In this document: piece by piece, positions 29,747-39,390 of the stretch
Layout: every line of letters starts with the position of its first letter
Position numbering within the stretch: position 1 is the first letter of the stretch
Source: Herminiimonas arsenitoxidans
Lineage (GTDB): Bacteria > Pseudomonadota > Gammaproteobacteria > Burkholderiales > Burkholderiaceae_D
Length of the DNA: 64,000 nucleotides
Assembly: GCF_900130075.1 (NCBI RefSeq)
Contig: NZ_LT671418.1
Location: forward strand, 930,001-994,000
Direction: 5' to 3'
Position numbers and translations under genes: made by a program
Notes under the pieces: model-generated
Databases searched by the model: none
The model's input: the letters and a program-made list of their open reading frames with translations, nothing else
What the model was told of the DNA's origin: nothing

Positions 29747-29807
29747 AAACGATGCGAGATACACATCCTTCATCAACAAGTTCTTATATATAAAGCACGC
29801 ATCGTTT
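29747..29807. repeat. widely spaced inverted repeat upstream of the sensor kinase
   Basis: AAACGATGCG (29747-29756) and its exact complement CGCATCGTTT (29798-29807) are separated by 41 AT-rich bases. They could be paired operator half-sites or a long-loop hairpin. This is the only structure I see in the 306-base gap between tRNA-Arg and the kinase gene. Confidence 0.5.
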
Positions 29808-29935
29808 CACACATCGTCGCACTCAAGACAAACTTGCAGCCCTCTTATTACTTGCAAGCATGTTGGCGAAAAAACTTATGCTAAAGTCGGCAAAGTGATT
29901 TTTATCGCCAAATACAGTAGCTTGCCGGAGCCAAT

Positions 29936-31489
29936 ATGGTCGCCAATCGCCAATACCAAGCCCGTCGTCCCAAAAGCGAAAAAAACATTGAAGAAAAAGG
30001 AAACATCATTAACACGATGCACGCCGAGTGGTTACCAACGATCCTGCAAGGGTCGTTCAGCGAAATCTACGTATTGAACTGTAATACCTTACGCTTTGAA
30101 TATGCCAATCCCACCGCTTTAAACAATCTGCAATACAGTCAGGATGAATTGGCGCAAATGTCGCCGACCTGCGTCGCCAAGAACGTGACGCCAGCGGTCT
30201 ACTCGCAATTTATCCAAGGCTTGCAAGATGGTAGCAAAACCTCTGTTGCGATCAACACGCTGCATACGCGCAAGGACGGCACGCACTATCCGATTGAATT
30301 CCAGCTGTTCTATTTAGCATCCGATACCGCACCGACCATCATTGCCATCGGCAACGATGTCAGCTCGCGCGACAAATCGGATAAGGCTTTACGCGCAAGT
30401 GAATCTCGTCTCAGTGCGATGGTATCCAATACCCCGGGACTAGTTTATCAATTCCTGTTGTGTGACGATGGAAAGTTTTCCTTCCCCTATGTAAGCGATG
30501 GTTGCGAAGCGCTATTGGGAATTACATCGGAAGAATTACATGAGTCGCCATCTCTATTCGTTGATCTGATTCTTCCTGAAGACAGATCCTCTTATCGCGA
30601 GACGATGCGTATCTCTACCTCAGAAATGAGCAACTGGAACTGGGAAGGCCGTATCTGGGTAGAAAAATGGAAAGACATCAAGTGGATCAATCTTCGCGCG
30701 ACACCACGCGCACTCGATGAGCATAACGTGCAGTGGGAAGGCATCATGACCAACATCACTGCCAGCAAACTGGAACAGGAAGAAATCATCCGTTCACGCG
30801 CGCAATTGGCAGAGTTGTCAGCCCACGTCGATACCGTCAAGGAAAAAGAGCGCACGCGCATCGCACGCGAAATCCATGACGACTTGGGCGGCAATCTGAC
30901 TGCCATCAAAATGGCACTTGCTCTATTAACACGCCGCCTGCCCGTCAAAACACCAGAACTCACAGAGAAAGCTGCCTACGTTGAGTCGCTGGTCGATCGC
31001 ACTATAGAAACCGTACACCGCATCGCCGGCGATCTGCGCCCAGGGATTCTCGATTTCGGTTTGGTAGCTGCGCTTGAATGGCAAGCCGGTGAGTTCGAGA
31101 AGCAATTGGGCATTCCCTGTGAATTTCTGTCCAACAAAGCTGAAATCGATTTGAGCCTGGATCAGGCGACAGCCCTATTCCGTATTTTTCAGGAAGCACT
31201 GACCAATATTGCAAAACACGCAAAAGCAAGTCAGGTCAATGTACAACTGGTGCACACACATCTTTACGTCAGATTAGAGATTACAGATAACGGACGTGGC
31301 ATCAAGGTCGCAGATCGTACAAAACCAAAGTCATTTGGCATCCGCGGCATGGTAGAACGATCCGTCGCCATGGGTGGCAGTTTGTCTGTCAGCACAGCAC
31401 CTAAAGGTGGCACAGTCGTTGCTATCAATGTCCCGTTGCCCCATACCTTGCCGTCTGACCGCATTCAGACGAATAATATTGGACATTAA
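29936..31489 (+). CDS. PAS-PAS sensor histidine kinase, NarL/DegS type
   Basis: A 517-residue sensor kinase without predicted membrane helices, so probably cytoplasmic. Domain order: PAS 1 (~30-150), PAS 2 with PAC (~155-280), a short coiled segment, HisKA_3 dimerisation domain (~300-370) with phospho-acceptor His314 in AREIHDDLGGNL, and HATPase_c (~405-505) with DNGRG and GIRGM. A GGAG site five bases before ATG 29936 fixes the start. The cognate response regulator follows after 106 bases. The signal is unknown; the two PAS domains could bind a ligand or cofactor. Confidence 0.93.
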   Translation: MVANRQYQARRPKSEKNIEEKGNIINTMHAEWLPTILQGSFSEIYVLNCNTLRFEYANPTALNNLQYSQDELAQMSPTCVAKNVTPAVYSQFIQGLQDGSKTSVAINTLHTRKDGTHYPIEFQLFYLASDTAPTIIAIGNDVSSRDKSDKALRASESRLSAMVSNTPGLVYQFLLCDDGKFSFPYVSDGCEALLGITSEELHESPSLFVDLILPEDRSSYRETMRISTSEMSNWNWEGRIWVEKWKDIKWINLRATPRALDEHNVQWEGIMTNITASKLEQEEIIRSRAQLAELSAHVDTVKEKERTRIAREIHDDLGGNLTAIKMALALLTRRLPVKTPELTEKAAYVESLVDRTIETVHRIAGDLRPGILDFGLVAALEWQAGEFEKQLGIPCEFLSNKAEIDLSLDQATALFRIFQEALTNIAKHAKASQVNVQLVHTHLYVRLEITDNGRGIKVADRTKPKSFGIRGMVERSVAMGGSLSVSTAPKGGTVVAINVPLPHTLPSDRIQTNNIGH

Positions 31490-31507
31490 ACGACATAATT
31501 TGGTCAT

Positions 31508-31547
31508 ATAGCGCTATGCTCGTCCAAAATTTGTCACATTCGGACGA
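31508..31547. promoter_or_regulatory. palindromes between kinase and response regulator
   Basis: A perfect palindrome ATAGCGCTAT (31508-31517) is followed by the inverted pair TCGTCC / GGACGA (31520-31525 and 31542-31547, 16-base spacer). They lie 49-88 bases upstream of the response regulator start, a suitable place for autoregulation by its LuxR-type domain. This is motif inference only. Confidence 0.4.
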
Positions 31548-31595
31548 ATCGCCAACCAATATCTGGCGACACGCAGATTCTATAAAAACAGAACA

Positions 31596-32243
31596 ATGAC
31601 AACGAAGAACGTAATCAAAGTCCTTATTGCTGATGATCATGCGATCGTACGCGAAGGGCTGAAGCAAATTCTGGCAGACACCAAAGACATCATCGTGGCC
31701 GGTCACGCTGAAAACGGGATAGAAGCAATCAAGTTATCGCGCGAAGGCGCATGCAACGTACTGCTACTGGATATTTCGATGCCAGACCGCAGTGGCATCG
31801 AGGTGCTGAAGCAGGTCAAGAAAGAGTCTCCGAAGATCGCCGTTCTCATGCTGTCCATGCATCGTGAAGATCAATACGCCATCCGCTCGCTCAAAGCTGG
31901 CGCCTCCGGTTATCTAAATAAGCAAAGTGCACCGGCTGAACTGGTCAACGCCATTCGTCAGGTTGCCACCGGACGCAAGTACATCAGTGCAGCCTTGGCG
32001 CAAGAACTGGCCAACCAAATCAGCGACGATCACGAAACGCCGCTGCACGAAACCCTGTCCGATCGCGAATACCAAACCCTGACCATGATTGCTTCCGGCA
32101 AAACTGTCAGCGACATCGCTAACGAATTGGTCTTGTCCGTCAAAACGATCAGCATGTATCGCTCGCGCTTATTGCAAAAAATGAAACTACGCCATAACGC
32201 CGAACTGACCCATTACGCGATCAAAAATCATCTGGTCGAATAA
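31596..32243 (+). CDS. NarL/FixJ-family response regulator
   Basis: A 215-residue two-component regulator. The receiver domain (~7-122) has the acidic pair near residues 13-14 (IADDH), phospho-acceptor Asp59 (LLLDISMPDRSG) and Lys109 (GYLNKQSAP). The C-terminal LuxR-type helix-turn-helix (~148-210) begins LSDREYQTLTMIASGKTV and has recognition helix SVKTISMYRSRLLQKM. It is almost certainly the partner of the kinase at 29936. Targets are unknown; the downstream diguanylate cyclase and glycan cluster are candidates. Confidence 0.95.
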   Translation: MTTKNVIKVLIADDHAIVREGLKQILADTKDIIVAGHAENGIEAIKLSREGACNVLLLDISMPDRSGIEVLKQVKKESPKIAVLMLSMHREDQYAIRSLKAGASGYLNKQSAPAELVNAIRQVATGRKYISAALAQELANQISDDHETPLHETLSDREYQTLTMIASGKTVSDIANELVLSVKTISMYRSRLLQKMKLRHNAELTHYAIKNHLVE

Positions 32244-32468
32244 ACATCAAAGCTTCGGCCTTGGAGCTTCACCTGCAACAATGTCTTATCTAATCAACAA
32301 GATATCAACTCCTCGGCAGCTTCTCTTTTTAGCGCAGGTCTAGATAAAGCGGCAAAGTGACAATCATTTGCCCGCCTAATCCCATCATCAAACTTGTCTG
32401 CATAGTTATATTATTCAGAGATAAGCCGACTTCCGGCCGATCAACGATAAAGAAACGTGCGTGCCTTC

Positions 32469-34052
32469 ATGCAAGACAAGCGAGACAACCCGTCACAAAA
32501 CCCTGCAGAGATCGCACGCGAAGCTTTCCGTCAACTAGCCGTCCGCAGAATTGCCCCAACGCCCGATGCCTACCGTGCGATCTATGATGAGATCGCCGGC
32601 TACGCCATGGAGCCAACCGCAGAAGAAGTTCTCGCCGAGTTTGCCACCACCTTGCTCAATGCACCGGATGGTGTCGCCATCATCGGCAAGACCTTGCAGG
32701 AAGCAGCGACCACACCTTACTGGCCGGATTACAGCAAAGGCCTGACCCAATTGGTCAAGCATTACCAAACCCAGCTATCCGCGCAAAGCAGCACCAATAC
32801 CAGCACAGCACCGACTGTCGTCAACACGACGATGTCATTGATAGACGATCCGCAACCGCTCATGTTGCGCGACTTGCTGACGCGCACACTCTCGCTCGCA
32901 GTTGCCTCCTTGCTACAAGGTGCACCTGCGCTAGCGGAAGAAGCCGAAGCCTTGGGCCGGTCGATCAAGGATGCTCAAACAGAATCCGCACTCAACGAGG
33001 TTTCAGCGCGCCTGAAACAACTGTGCTTCAAGATTGAATTGCAAAGCGGTGACATGGCAGAACAGCAGGAACTGTTGCTCCGTGTATTTAGATTGCTACT
33101 GGAAAATATCAGCAATCTGCTCGAACAAGACTCATGGATGCAAGGACAAATCGAAGCCGTCCGCAATCTGATTTCAGCACCTATTAATGACGTTGCACTC
33201 AACGAAGTCATGCGCAGTCTGAAAGAAGTGATCTACAAACAAGGGACTCTTAAACACAGTCTCGTCGATGCAAAAACTTCCGTCAAAAATATGGTCAATA
33301 CATTTATCGATCGCCTTGCAGACATCGCCAATACCACTGGCAACTACCATCAGCAGATTGACCGTTACTCAAAAGAGATTACGCAGACTGCCGATATCAC
33401 CAAGCTCAACAAGATACTCGACGAAGTGAAGCGCGAGACGCGCATCGCACAAACCGAGGCGCTACGTTCGCGCGACATCATCATCGCCGCACGCAAAGAT
33501 GTCGAAGACGCCGAAGCACGCATCCATAATCTGGAGCTGCAACTGGAACAAATGAGTGAGCTGGTACGCGAAGATCAACTGACCGGCAGCCTCAATCGTC
33601 GTGGTCTGGATGATGTGCTTGAACGCGAAATGGCACGCGCCGATAGACGCGCATCGCCACTTTGCATCGCCATGCTCGATCTGGACGATTTCAAGAAAAT
33701 CAATGACAAGTACGGCCACACTGCTGGCGATGAAGCATTAATCCACTTGGTGCGTGTTATCAAGGAGACACTGCGCTCCATGGATATGATTGCCCGCTTT
33801 GGCGGCGAAGAGTTCTTGATCGTGCTGCCAGATACATCAATGGAAGAAGCCATTCAAACCATCACACGCCTGCAGAGAGAGCTCACCAAGCAGATATTCA
33901 TGCACAACCACACGCGTCTGCTCATGACATTCAGCGCCGGCGTCGCCTTGCGCAACGAAAAAGAAGATCAGCCATCGATGATCAAACGTGCGGATGCCGC
34001 TTTGTATAAAGCGAAAAAAGCTGGGAAAAACCGGGTCATCGCAGCAAATTGA
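32469..34052 (+). CDS. diguanylate cyclase (GGDEF protein)
   Basis: A 527-residue soluble protein that should make the second messenger c-di-GMP. The first ~390 residues are helical, opening with the AREAFRQLAVRRIAPTPDAYRAIYDEI segment common in Burkholderiales GGDEF proteins, and include long coiled-coil stretches (~300-385). The GGDEF domain (~395-527) has an intact GGEEF active site (445-449) and an RSMD inhibitory site five residues before it. ATG 32469 is used; a GTG at 32457 would add four residues. Neither start has a strong ribosome site. The YcgR-like receptor at 52877 could sense its product. Confidence 0.92.
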   Translation: MQDKRDNPSQNPAEIAREAFRQLAVRRIAPTPDAYRAIYDEIAGYAMEPTAEEVLAEFATTLLNAPDGVAIIGKTLQEAATTPYWPDYSKGLTQLVKHYQTQLSAQSSTNTSTAPTVVNTTMSLIDDPQPLMLRDLLTRTLSLAVASLLQGAPALAEEAEALGRSIKDAQTESALNEVSARLKQLCFKIELQSGDMAEQQELLLRVFRLLLENISNLLEQDSWMQGQIEAVRNLISAPINDVALNEVMRSLKEVIYKQGTLKHSLVDAKTSVKNMVNTFIDRLADIANTTGNYHQQIDRYSKEITQTADITKLNKILDEVKRETRIAQTEALRSRDIIIAARKDVEDAEARIHNLELQLEQMSELVREDQLTGSLNRRGLDDVLEREMARADRRASPLCIAMLDLDDFKKINDKYGHTAGDEALIHLVRVIKETLRSMDMIARFGGEEFLIVLPDTSMEEAIQTITRLQRELTKQIFMHNHTRLLMTFSAGVALRNEKEDQPSMIKRADAALYKAKKAGKNRVIAAN

Positions 34053-34128
34053 TGCGACTTTCTTGTTGCACAACGACAGAACTTAATGATATGTACACGT
34101 AATTCATCGTTTTTTGAGATGGAACATT

Positions 34129-35841
34129 ATGCAAGAATCAGAACAATTGAAAGAGCAAGCTTCGGATATCGAGCTTGACTTACAAGCTGCGATCAACTTC
34201 CATCAAAATGGCAATCTTGAAAAGGCTAGCATTCGCTATCGACAAATACTAAAGCAAGAGCCAAACCATGTAACAGCGTCGCATCTCCTCGGCGTTCTTG
34301 CCTATCAAATTGGCAAACACGAACTCGCGATCAATTTGATTAGCAAGGCGATTACACTCAAACCGGACAATCCCGATTTTTACTGCAATCTGGGTACTGC
34401 CTATCAAGGATTGCAGCAGACTGAAGATGCCATAGCCTGCTATCGCAATGCTTTGCTGATTAATCCCGCCTATGCGCTCGCACACAACAATCTTGGTTCT
34501 GCGTTAAAAGAGCAAGGTCGAATTGATGAAGCAATCGTATGCTTTCAACAAGCACTTTCGCTACAACCTGATTTTGTCCTGGCGCAAAACAACTTATCGA
34601 CAGCACAAGGAAACGACAACCAGAATGTACGTCCACCACTATCGGGGCCAGAACAGTTTTATGCAGAAGCCTTGCGATTTGCAGCACAGTTCGAAGTGCC
34701 CCTGAAAGCCTATTGGCCAGCGCACACCAACACACCAGATCCTAAAAAACGGATCAAGCTAGGCTATGTATCCGGCGATTTTCGCAATCATGCGGTAGCC
34801 TATTTCATCCAGCCTATTTTTGTTAACCACGATCACGCCCATTTTGAAGTTTTTTGCTACTCGAATTCTCACATCCACGATGACATCACTGAACAACTCA
34901 AGAAATCGGCCGATCACTGGATAGTCTGCAAAGATCTATCGGAAGATCAACTTGCTGCGCAAATCCTGCAAGACGGGATCGACGTACTAGTCGACCTGTC
35001 TGGCCACACTGCACATAATCGCCTGTTAACATTCGCACGCAAACCTGCGCCGGTACAAGTAACATCCGTCGGCATTCCTGCATCCACCGGCTTACAAGCC
35101 ATCGATTATCGCCTCACCGACATTGACATGGATCCGCCCGGCATGACCGAGGCCTGGCATACCGAAACGCTAGTACGTTTGTCGACCGCAGCAACTTATC
35201 AGCCGCCGACTGACAGTCCAGAAGTATCACCATTACCGGCCTTGAGCTCCCCCGTCTTTACCCTAGCCTGCTTAAATAACCTTGCCAAAATCAGTAAGAG
35301 AACAATTCGGCTCTGGTCTCGTATCCTACATGCGCTCCCCTCTGCACGCCTGATACTTGGCAATGCCCGCAACGAACAAACACGTCAACAATTATTCGAT
35401 CAATTTTCTCAGCAGGGGATTGCCGCCGAACGCATCATACTGAAACCCAACATGCCGCTGCGCGATTATCTGGCACTGCACGGTGAAATCGATCTTGCAC
35501 TCGACCCCTTCCCTTACAATGGTGGCACAACGTCCAACCATTCATTATGGATGGGTGTCCCAGTCATTACACTTGCGGGTAATTCGTCAATTTCGCGCGT
35601 CGGTGTTGCGATCATGTCGCGCATCGGACTCACAGAATGCATCGCTACAGATGAGGAGGATTACCTACGGCTAGTTGTAGAGTACGCCAACGATCTGCCA
35701 CGTCTTTCTGCATTACGCTCAATCTGCCGTACGATGGTTGCAACAGGATCTGGTTCTGGTCCGAAGGAGTTCACATTGGCAGTTGAAAACGCCTATCGAA
35801 CAATGTGGCGTACATGGTGCGCATCTCAAGAATCAGCGTAA
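34129..35841 (+). CDS. TPR / O-GlcNAc-transferase-like (SPINDLY, GT41) protein
   Basis: A 570-residue protein in two parts. About four tetratricopeptide repeats lie at residues ~16-155, followed by a linker and a GT41 catalytic domain (~205-560). The GT41 part shows GYVSGDFRNH (His221 aligns with the conserved N-terminal-lobe His of OGT), VDLSGHTAHNRLLTF, APVQVTSVGIPASTG and the nucleotide-sugar lobe YNGGTTSNHSLWMGVPVITL. Such enzymes transfer a sugar from an NDP donor to Ser/Thr of proteins. ATG 34129 with GGA upstream is preferred over a TTG at 34114. It opens the glycan cluster that ends next to flagellin, so flagellin is the likely acceptor (inference). Confidence 0.9.
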   Translation: MQESEQLKEQASDIELDLQAAINFHQNGNLEKASIRYRQILKQEPNHVTASHLLGVLAYQIGKHELAINLISKAITLKPDNPDFYCNLGTAYQGLQQTEDAIACYRNALLINPAYALAHNNLGSALKEQGRIDEAIVCFQQALSLQPDFVLAQNNLSTAQGNDNQNVRPPLSGPEQFYAEALRFAAQFEVPLKAYWPAHTNTPDPKKRIKLGYVSGDFRNHAVAYFIQPIFVNHDHAHFEVFCYSNSHIHDDITEQLKKSADHWIVCKDLSEDQLAAQILQDGIDVLVDLSGHTAHNRLLTFARKPAPVQVTSVGIPASTGLQAIDYRLTDIDMDPPGMTEAWHTETLVRLSTAATYQPPTDSPEVSPLPALSSPVFTLACLNNLAKISKRTIRLWSRILHALPSARLILGNARNEQTRQQLFDQFSQQGIAAERIILKPNMPLRDYLALHGEIDLALDPFPYNGGTTSNHSLWMGVPVITLAGNSSISRVGVAIMSRIGLTECIATDEEDYLRLVVEYANDLPRLSALRSICRTMVATGSGSGPKEFTLAVENAYRTMWRTWCASQESA

Positions 35842-35854
35842 TGAGCGAAAAGAC

Positions 35855-36529
35855 ATGAAGACCATCATTTATGGAAATGGCGCGATGGCCAAGGTACTGT
35901 ATTCCTACGCGCGCCACAGCATGGATATCTGCGGTTTTACCGTTGACGACATCTGTATTGCCGAAGGAACGAACAATTTCCTCGGATTGCCATTGGTACC
36001 GTTCAGTCTGGTAGAAAAAAAATGGAATACCTCATCGCATAATATGATCCTCGCGATCGGTTACACAGATTTGAATGCACTACGCGAACGAAAATATATC
36101 GAAGCACAACAAAAGGGATACAGTTTTACGCGCTTTATCCATTCATCGGTCATTCAACACGATGGAGTGACAATAGGTGAAAACTGCATTTTGCTGGACC
36201 ACGTCTCTGTGCATCCGGGTTGCCGAATTGATGTCGGCACGTTTATCTCAAGCAACGTCAATATTGGTCACGACTGCATTATCGAAAATAACAACTGGAT
36301 CAATTCCGGTGTAGCCATTGCTGGTGGCTGCACAATCGGTGCCGGCAGTTTTTTCGGCGTCAATGCATCTGTTGGACATAACGTAAAAGTCGGGGCACGC
36401 AACTTCATTGCAGCCAACACCTTAATCAATCGTTCAACCAAAGATGAGCAGGTTTACTTATCTGAGCCAGGCCTGTTGTTCAAACTAAAAAGCAAGGCCT
36501 TTCTTAAGTTCAGTCAGTTGATGAAATAG
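35855..36529 (+). CDS. PglD/NeuD-like sugar N-acyltransferase
   Basis: A 224-residue enzyme with an N-terminal Rossmann-like PglD_N domain (~1-80, starting IIYGNGAMAKVLYSYA) and a left-handed beta-helix of hexapeptide repeats (~90-205, e.g. VTIGENCILLDHVSVHPGC, CTIGAGSFFGVNASVG). Family members transfer acetyl or another acyl group from CoA or ACP to an amino sugar nucleotide. The start at 35855 is 13 bases after the GT41 stop; an ATG overlapping that stop leads only to five codons. The DegT aminotransferase at 43776 would supply the amino group. Confidence 0.88.
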   Translation: MKTIIYGNGAMAKVLYSYARHSMDICGFTVDDICIAEGTNNFLGLPLVPFSLVEKKWNTSSHNMILAIGYTDLNALRERKYIEAQQKGYSFTRFIHSSVIQHDGVTIGENCILLDHVSVHPGCRIDVGTFISSNVNIGHDCIIENNNWINSGVAIAGGCTIGAGSFFGVNASVGHNVKVGARNFIAANTLINRSTKDEQVYLSEPGLLFKLKSKAFLKFSQLMK

Positions 36530-36549
36530 CGAAAGAAATAACAAAAATA

Positions 36550-38178
36550 ATGAAACTCGCAAATCATACTCCGAGCATCCCTCAAGCAAACTATACGCTC
36601 GCCACACTTTTCCTCGCCTGCTCGCAACGCGAGGCAGAAAAAATTGCGGTCATCTGCCAAGATAAAAAAATAACGTACCACGCGCTCGCATCATTGGTCT
36701 GCCGCTGGTCGCAGGCAATGTCTCAAAGAGGCGTCAACCGTGGTGATCATATAGGCGTATTACTGCCGAACAGCATCGAGTTCGTTGCACTGATACTGGT
36801 TGCCGCAGACCTCGGTGCCGTTCTGGTACCACTAAATACATCGCTGACTGCTGCTGCCATACGCAAAGCGTTCAATGCCACGGACGTCAAACATGTCGTC
36901 TCGACTACTACTTTGCTGGAAGAGTTGTCGCGCGACGACTTCCCAGAAGTAAGCGGATTATGGCTGGCGATTGATGAGGCAGTGGACGATATTGCATTAC
37001 CCAACATTGAATATCTCTCAACGTTACTGAGCACAGCCCATCATGAGGCGGCATTGCTTAACTGGGGACAAACCGATGATGCCCTCATCTTGACGATGAC
37101 ATCTGGCTCTACCGGCGACCCAAAACCCATCATCCTCACACAACGTACCAAGTTGAATCGCGTAGCTGCGGCAATAGCGCTGTACAACATCCACGCGACC
37201 GATATCACTCTTGCAGCCACCCCCCTCTACCATTCGTTAGCAGAAAGACTTGTGCTTATTCCACTACTGACCGGCGGCACGTCAGTATTAATGGACAAAT
37301 TCTCTGCAACAGAATGGATAAAACACATCGAGGCACAAACCGTTACTTTCACAATCGCTGTTTCATCTCAACTCAAACAAATCGTTGATTACCTGCCAAA
37401 CGTTGCGCCGACTGCCATGCGCAGCCTGCGTTGCGTCGTTTCGTCTTCTGCGCTATTGGAGTCAGAATTAAAAGAAAAGCTGCTTGCCAAATTAGATTGC
37501 GATTTTCACGAATGCTACGGCACGTCCGAAATCGCCATCGCATCTAATCTGGACGGCAGCGCTGCACGAACCAAATTAAATTCCGTAGGCATCAGCGCAC
37601 CTGGCGTGGACATTATGATCATCGATGCCCATGACCATGTCGTAGCAGCCGGCCAGCCAGGTGAAATTGTATGTAAAACGACGATGCTGTTCGGCGGTTA
37701 TTACAAGCGGCAGGAACTAACTCAGGCAGCAATGTGGGGGGAGTATTTTCGCACCGGCGACATCGGCACACTGGATGCAGACGGTTTTCTGCATTTTCTC
37801 GGCCGAAAAAAAGACATCATCGTGACTGGTGGTATCAACGTCTATCCTGCCGATATCGAGGCGGCACTTACCGAGCATCCTGCGGTACTGGAAGCGGCTG
37901 CATTCGCCTATCCAGATGCCAATCTTGGAGAAGTTGTTGCCGTTGCCATTGTTCCGAAAGATGCCATCCGCTTCGATACCGATGGCGAATTGCGAAAACT
38001 CCGATTTCATTGCGCCGCACAGTTGGCAGATTTCCAGCAACCTCGAAAATTTTTCATTATCGAGACATTACCGCGCAACAGTATGGGGAAACTGATGAAG
38101 TTTCAGTTGACAAACAGATTTAGCAACACAGCAAGCGATGTCGCAATTCACATCGAAACAAAGGCAACAACCTCCTGA
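36550..38178 (+). CDS. AMP-forming acyl-activating enzyme (acyl-CoA/acyl-ACP ligase type)
   Basis: A 542-residue ANL-superfamily ligase that adenylates a carboxylic acid and passes it to CoA or a carrier protein. The phosphate-binding motif MTSGSTGDPK is at 183-192, ECYGTSE follows near 320, the RTGDIG and GRKKDIIVTGGINVYP hinge is at ~400-433, and the catalytic Lys is Lys514 in NSMGKLMK. With a stand-alone ACP gene two genes downstream, loading of that ACP is a plausible role. The acyl substrate cannot be deduced. It starts 20 bases after the acyltransferase gene. Confidence 0.92.
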   Translation: MKLANHTPSIPQANYTLATLFLACSQREAEKIAVICQDKKITYHALASLVCRWSQAMSQRGVNRGDHIGVLLPNSIEFVALILVAADLGAVLVPLNTSLTAAAIRKAFNATDVKHVVSTTTLLEELSRDDFPEVSGLWLAIDEAVDDIALPNIEYLSTLLSTAHHEAALLNWGQTDDALILTMTSGSTGDPKPIILTQRTKLNRVAAAIALYNIHATDITLAATPLYHSLAERLVLIPLLTGGTSVLMDKFSATEWIKHIEAQTVTFTIAVSSQLKQIVDYLPNVAPTAMRSLRCVVSSSALLESELKEKLLAKLDCDFHECYGTSEIAIASNLDGSAARTKLNSVGISAPGVDIMIIDAHDHVVAAGQPGEIVCKTTMLFGGYYKRQELTQAAMWGEYFRTGDIGTLDADGFLHFLGRKKDIIVTGGINVYPADIEAALTEHPAVLEAAAFAYPDANLGEVVAVAIVPKDAIRFDTDGELRKLRFHCAAQLADFQQPRKFFIIETLPRNSMGKLMKFQLTNRFSNTASDVAIHIETKATTS

Positions 38179-38193
38179 TCGACCTGAACAACT

Positions 38194-39390
38194 ATGCAGA
38201 CTCAAATACAAACCAAGCTACCACTACAACTCGGTTTCATAGGCGGATCACTCAATGCAGCGGTCGGCTATTCGCATTTTATCTCCAGCACGATGGATGG
38301 CAAATGGCAACTTGTCGCAGGCTGCTTCAGCAAGAGTCCAGAATCAAACACGAAGACGGCGGAAGTCTACGGCGTAAGTACTGACCGTGTTTATAGTAGT
38401 CTGGCCGATATGCTACTGCATGAAAAAGACCGTCTGGATGCTATCGTTGTCTTGACCCCTACACCAGACCATTTTGACAACGTCAGCGCCTGTCTAACCG
38501 CTGGTATTCCCGTGATCTGCGAAAAATCGCTATCCGTCTGCAGCGATGATGCACAAAAGCTGATTGCGCTACGAGACAAGGTCAAAGGCTTTCTTGCCGT
38601 CACCTACAACTACTCCGGCTATCCAATGCTGCGCGAACTGGCACTACGGATTCGCAAGGGGAAGCTTGGCAAGATCCTACACTTCCAAGCCGAAATGCCG
38701 CAGGAAGGTTTCATCCGACTGGACGCACACGGCAACAGGCCTCAGCCTCAACCGTGGCGATTGTCCGACGGTGACATCCCAACGCTTTATCTTGACCTCG
38801 CAGTCCATCTCCACCAAATCATGCATTACCTCACCGACGAAAAACCGATCGAATTGGTAGCTGACCAGAATAGCTACGGCTGGTTTTTCGGCGTAATTGA
38901 TAACGCCAATTGTCTTGTACGCTATAGCAACGAGATACAGGGCCAACTCTGGTTCAGCAAATCTGCGTTAGGCCACCGCAACGGCTTGCGTATCCGTATC
39001 TATGGTGATCGCGGTTCAGCCGAGTGGTATCAGGCCAATCCCGAAGAACTAGTGCTATCGCATATCGATGGCCGTCGGGAAATTCTGGATCGCTCTGGCC
39101 AGGTCGAAATAAGTAACCAGTCACGCTACAACCGTTTCAAGGCTGGTCATCCGGCCGGCTTCATCGAGGCATTCGCTAATTTATACAGTGATATCGCGGT
39201 GAGCTTACGGCATTTCCAACAGAACGGTGAATGGAAGTCGGACGAAGTATTTAGTGCGGAACTAGCACTGGAAGGCATGTTCTTTTTAGAAGCCATGGTG
39301 ACGTCGTCGCACAGCCGGAGTTGGCAGACCGTCCAGTCTGCCAAGCTGCAGAATGACGACACAGAACATACATTTTTGAGGGCGATTTGA
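38194..39390 (+). CDS. Gfo/Idh/MocA-family NAD(P)-dependent oxidoreductase
   Basis: A 398-residue sugar-type oxidoreductase. The N-terminal Rossmann domain starts LGFIGGSLNAAVGYSHF, and the family EKP motif appears as CEKS in GIPVICEKSLSV. The C-terminal alpha/beta domain has the expected YLDLAVHLHQIMHYLT segment with the catalytic-type His. Members oxidise or reduce sugar nucleotides, so a step in making the cluster's modified sugar is likely. It starts 15 bases after the ligase and its stop overlaps the next start by one base (TGATG). Confidence 0.9.
   Translation: MQTQIQTKLPLQLGFIGGSLNAAVGYSHFISSTMDGKWQLVAGCFSKSPESNTKTAEVYGVSTDRVYSSLADMLLHEKDRLDAIVVLTPTPDHFDNVSACLTAGIPVICEKSLSVCSDDAQKLIALRDKVKGFLAVTYNYSGYPMLRELALRIRKGKLGKILHFQAEMPQEGFIRLDAHGNRPQPQPWRLSDGDIPTLYLDLAVHLHQIMHYLTDEKPIELVADQNSYGWFFGVIDNANCLVRYSNEIQGQLWFSKSALGHRNGLRIRIYGDRGSAEWYQANPEELVLSHIDGRREILDRSGQVEISNQSRYNRFKAGHPAGFIEAFANLYSDIAVSLRHFQQNGEWKSDEVFSAELALEGMFFLEAMVTSSHSRSWQTVQSAKLQNDDTEHTFLRAI

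Noticed and set aside
29664..30077. 137-codon plus-strand frame overlapping the start of the sensor kinase.
   Set aside because: The kinase frame has a well-placed GGAG and recognisable domains; this frame has neither.
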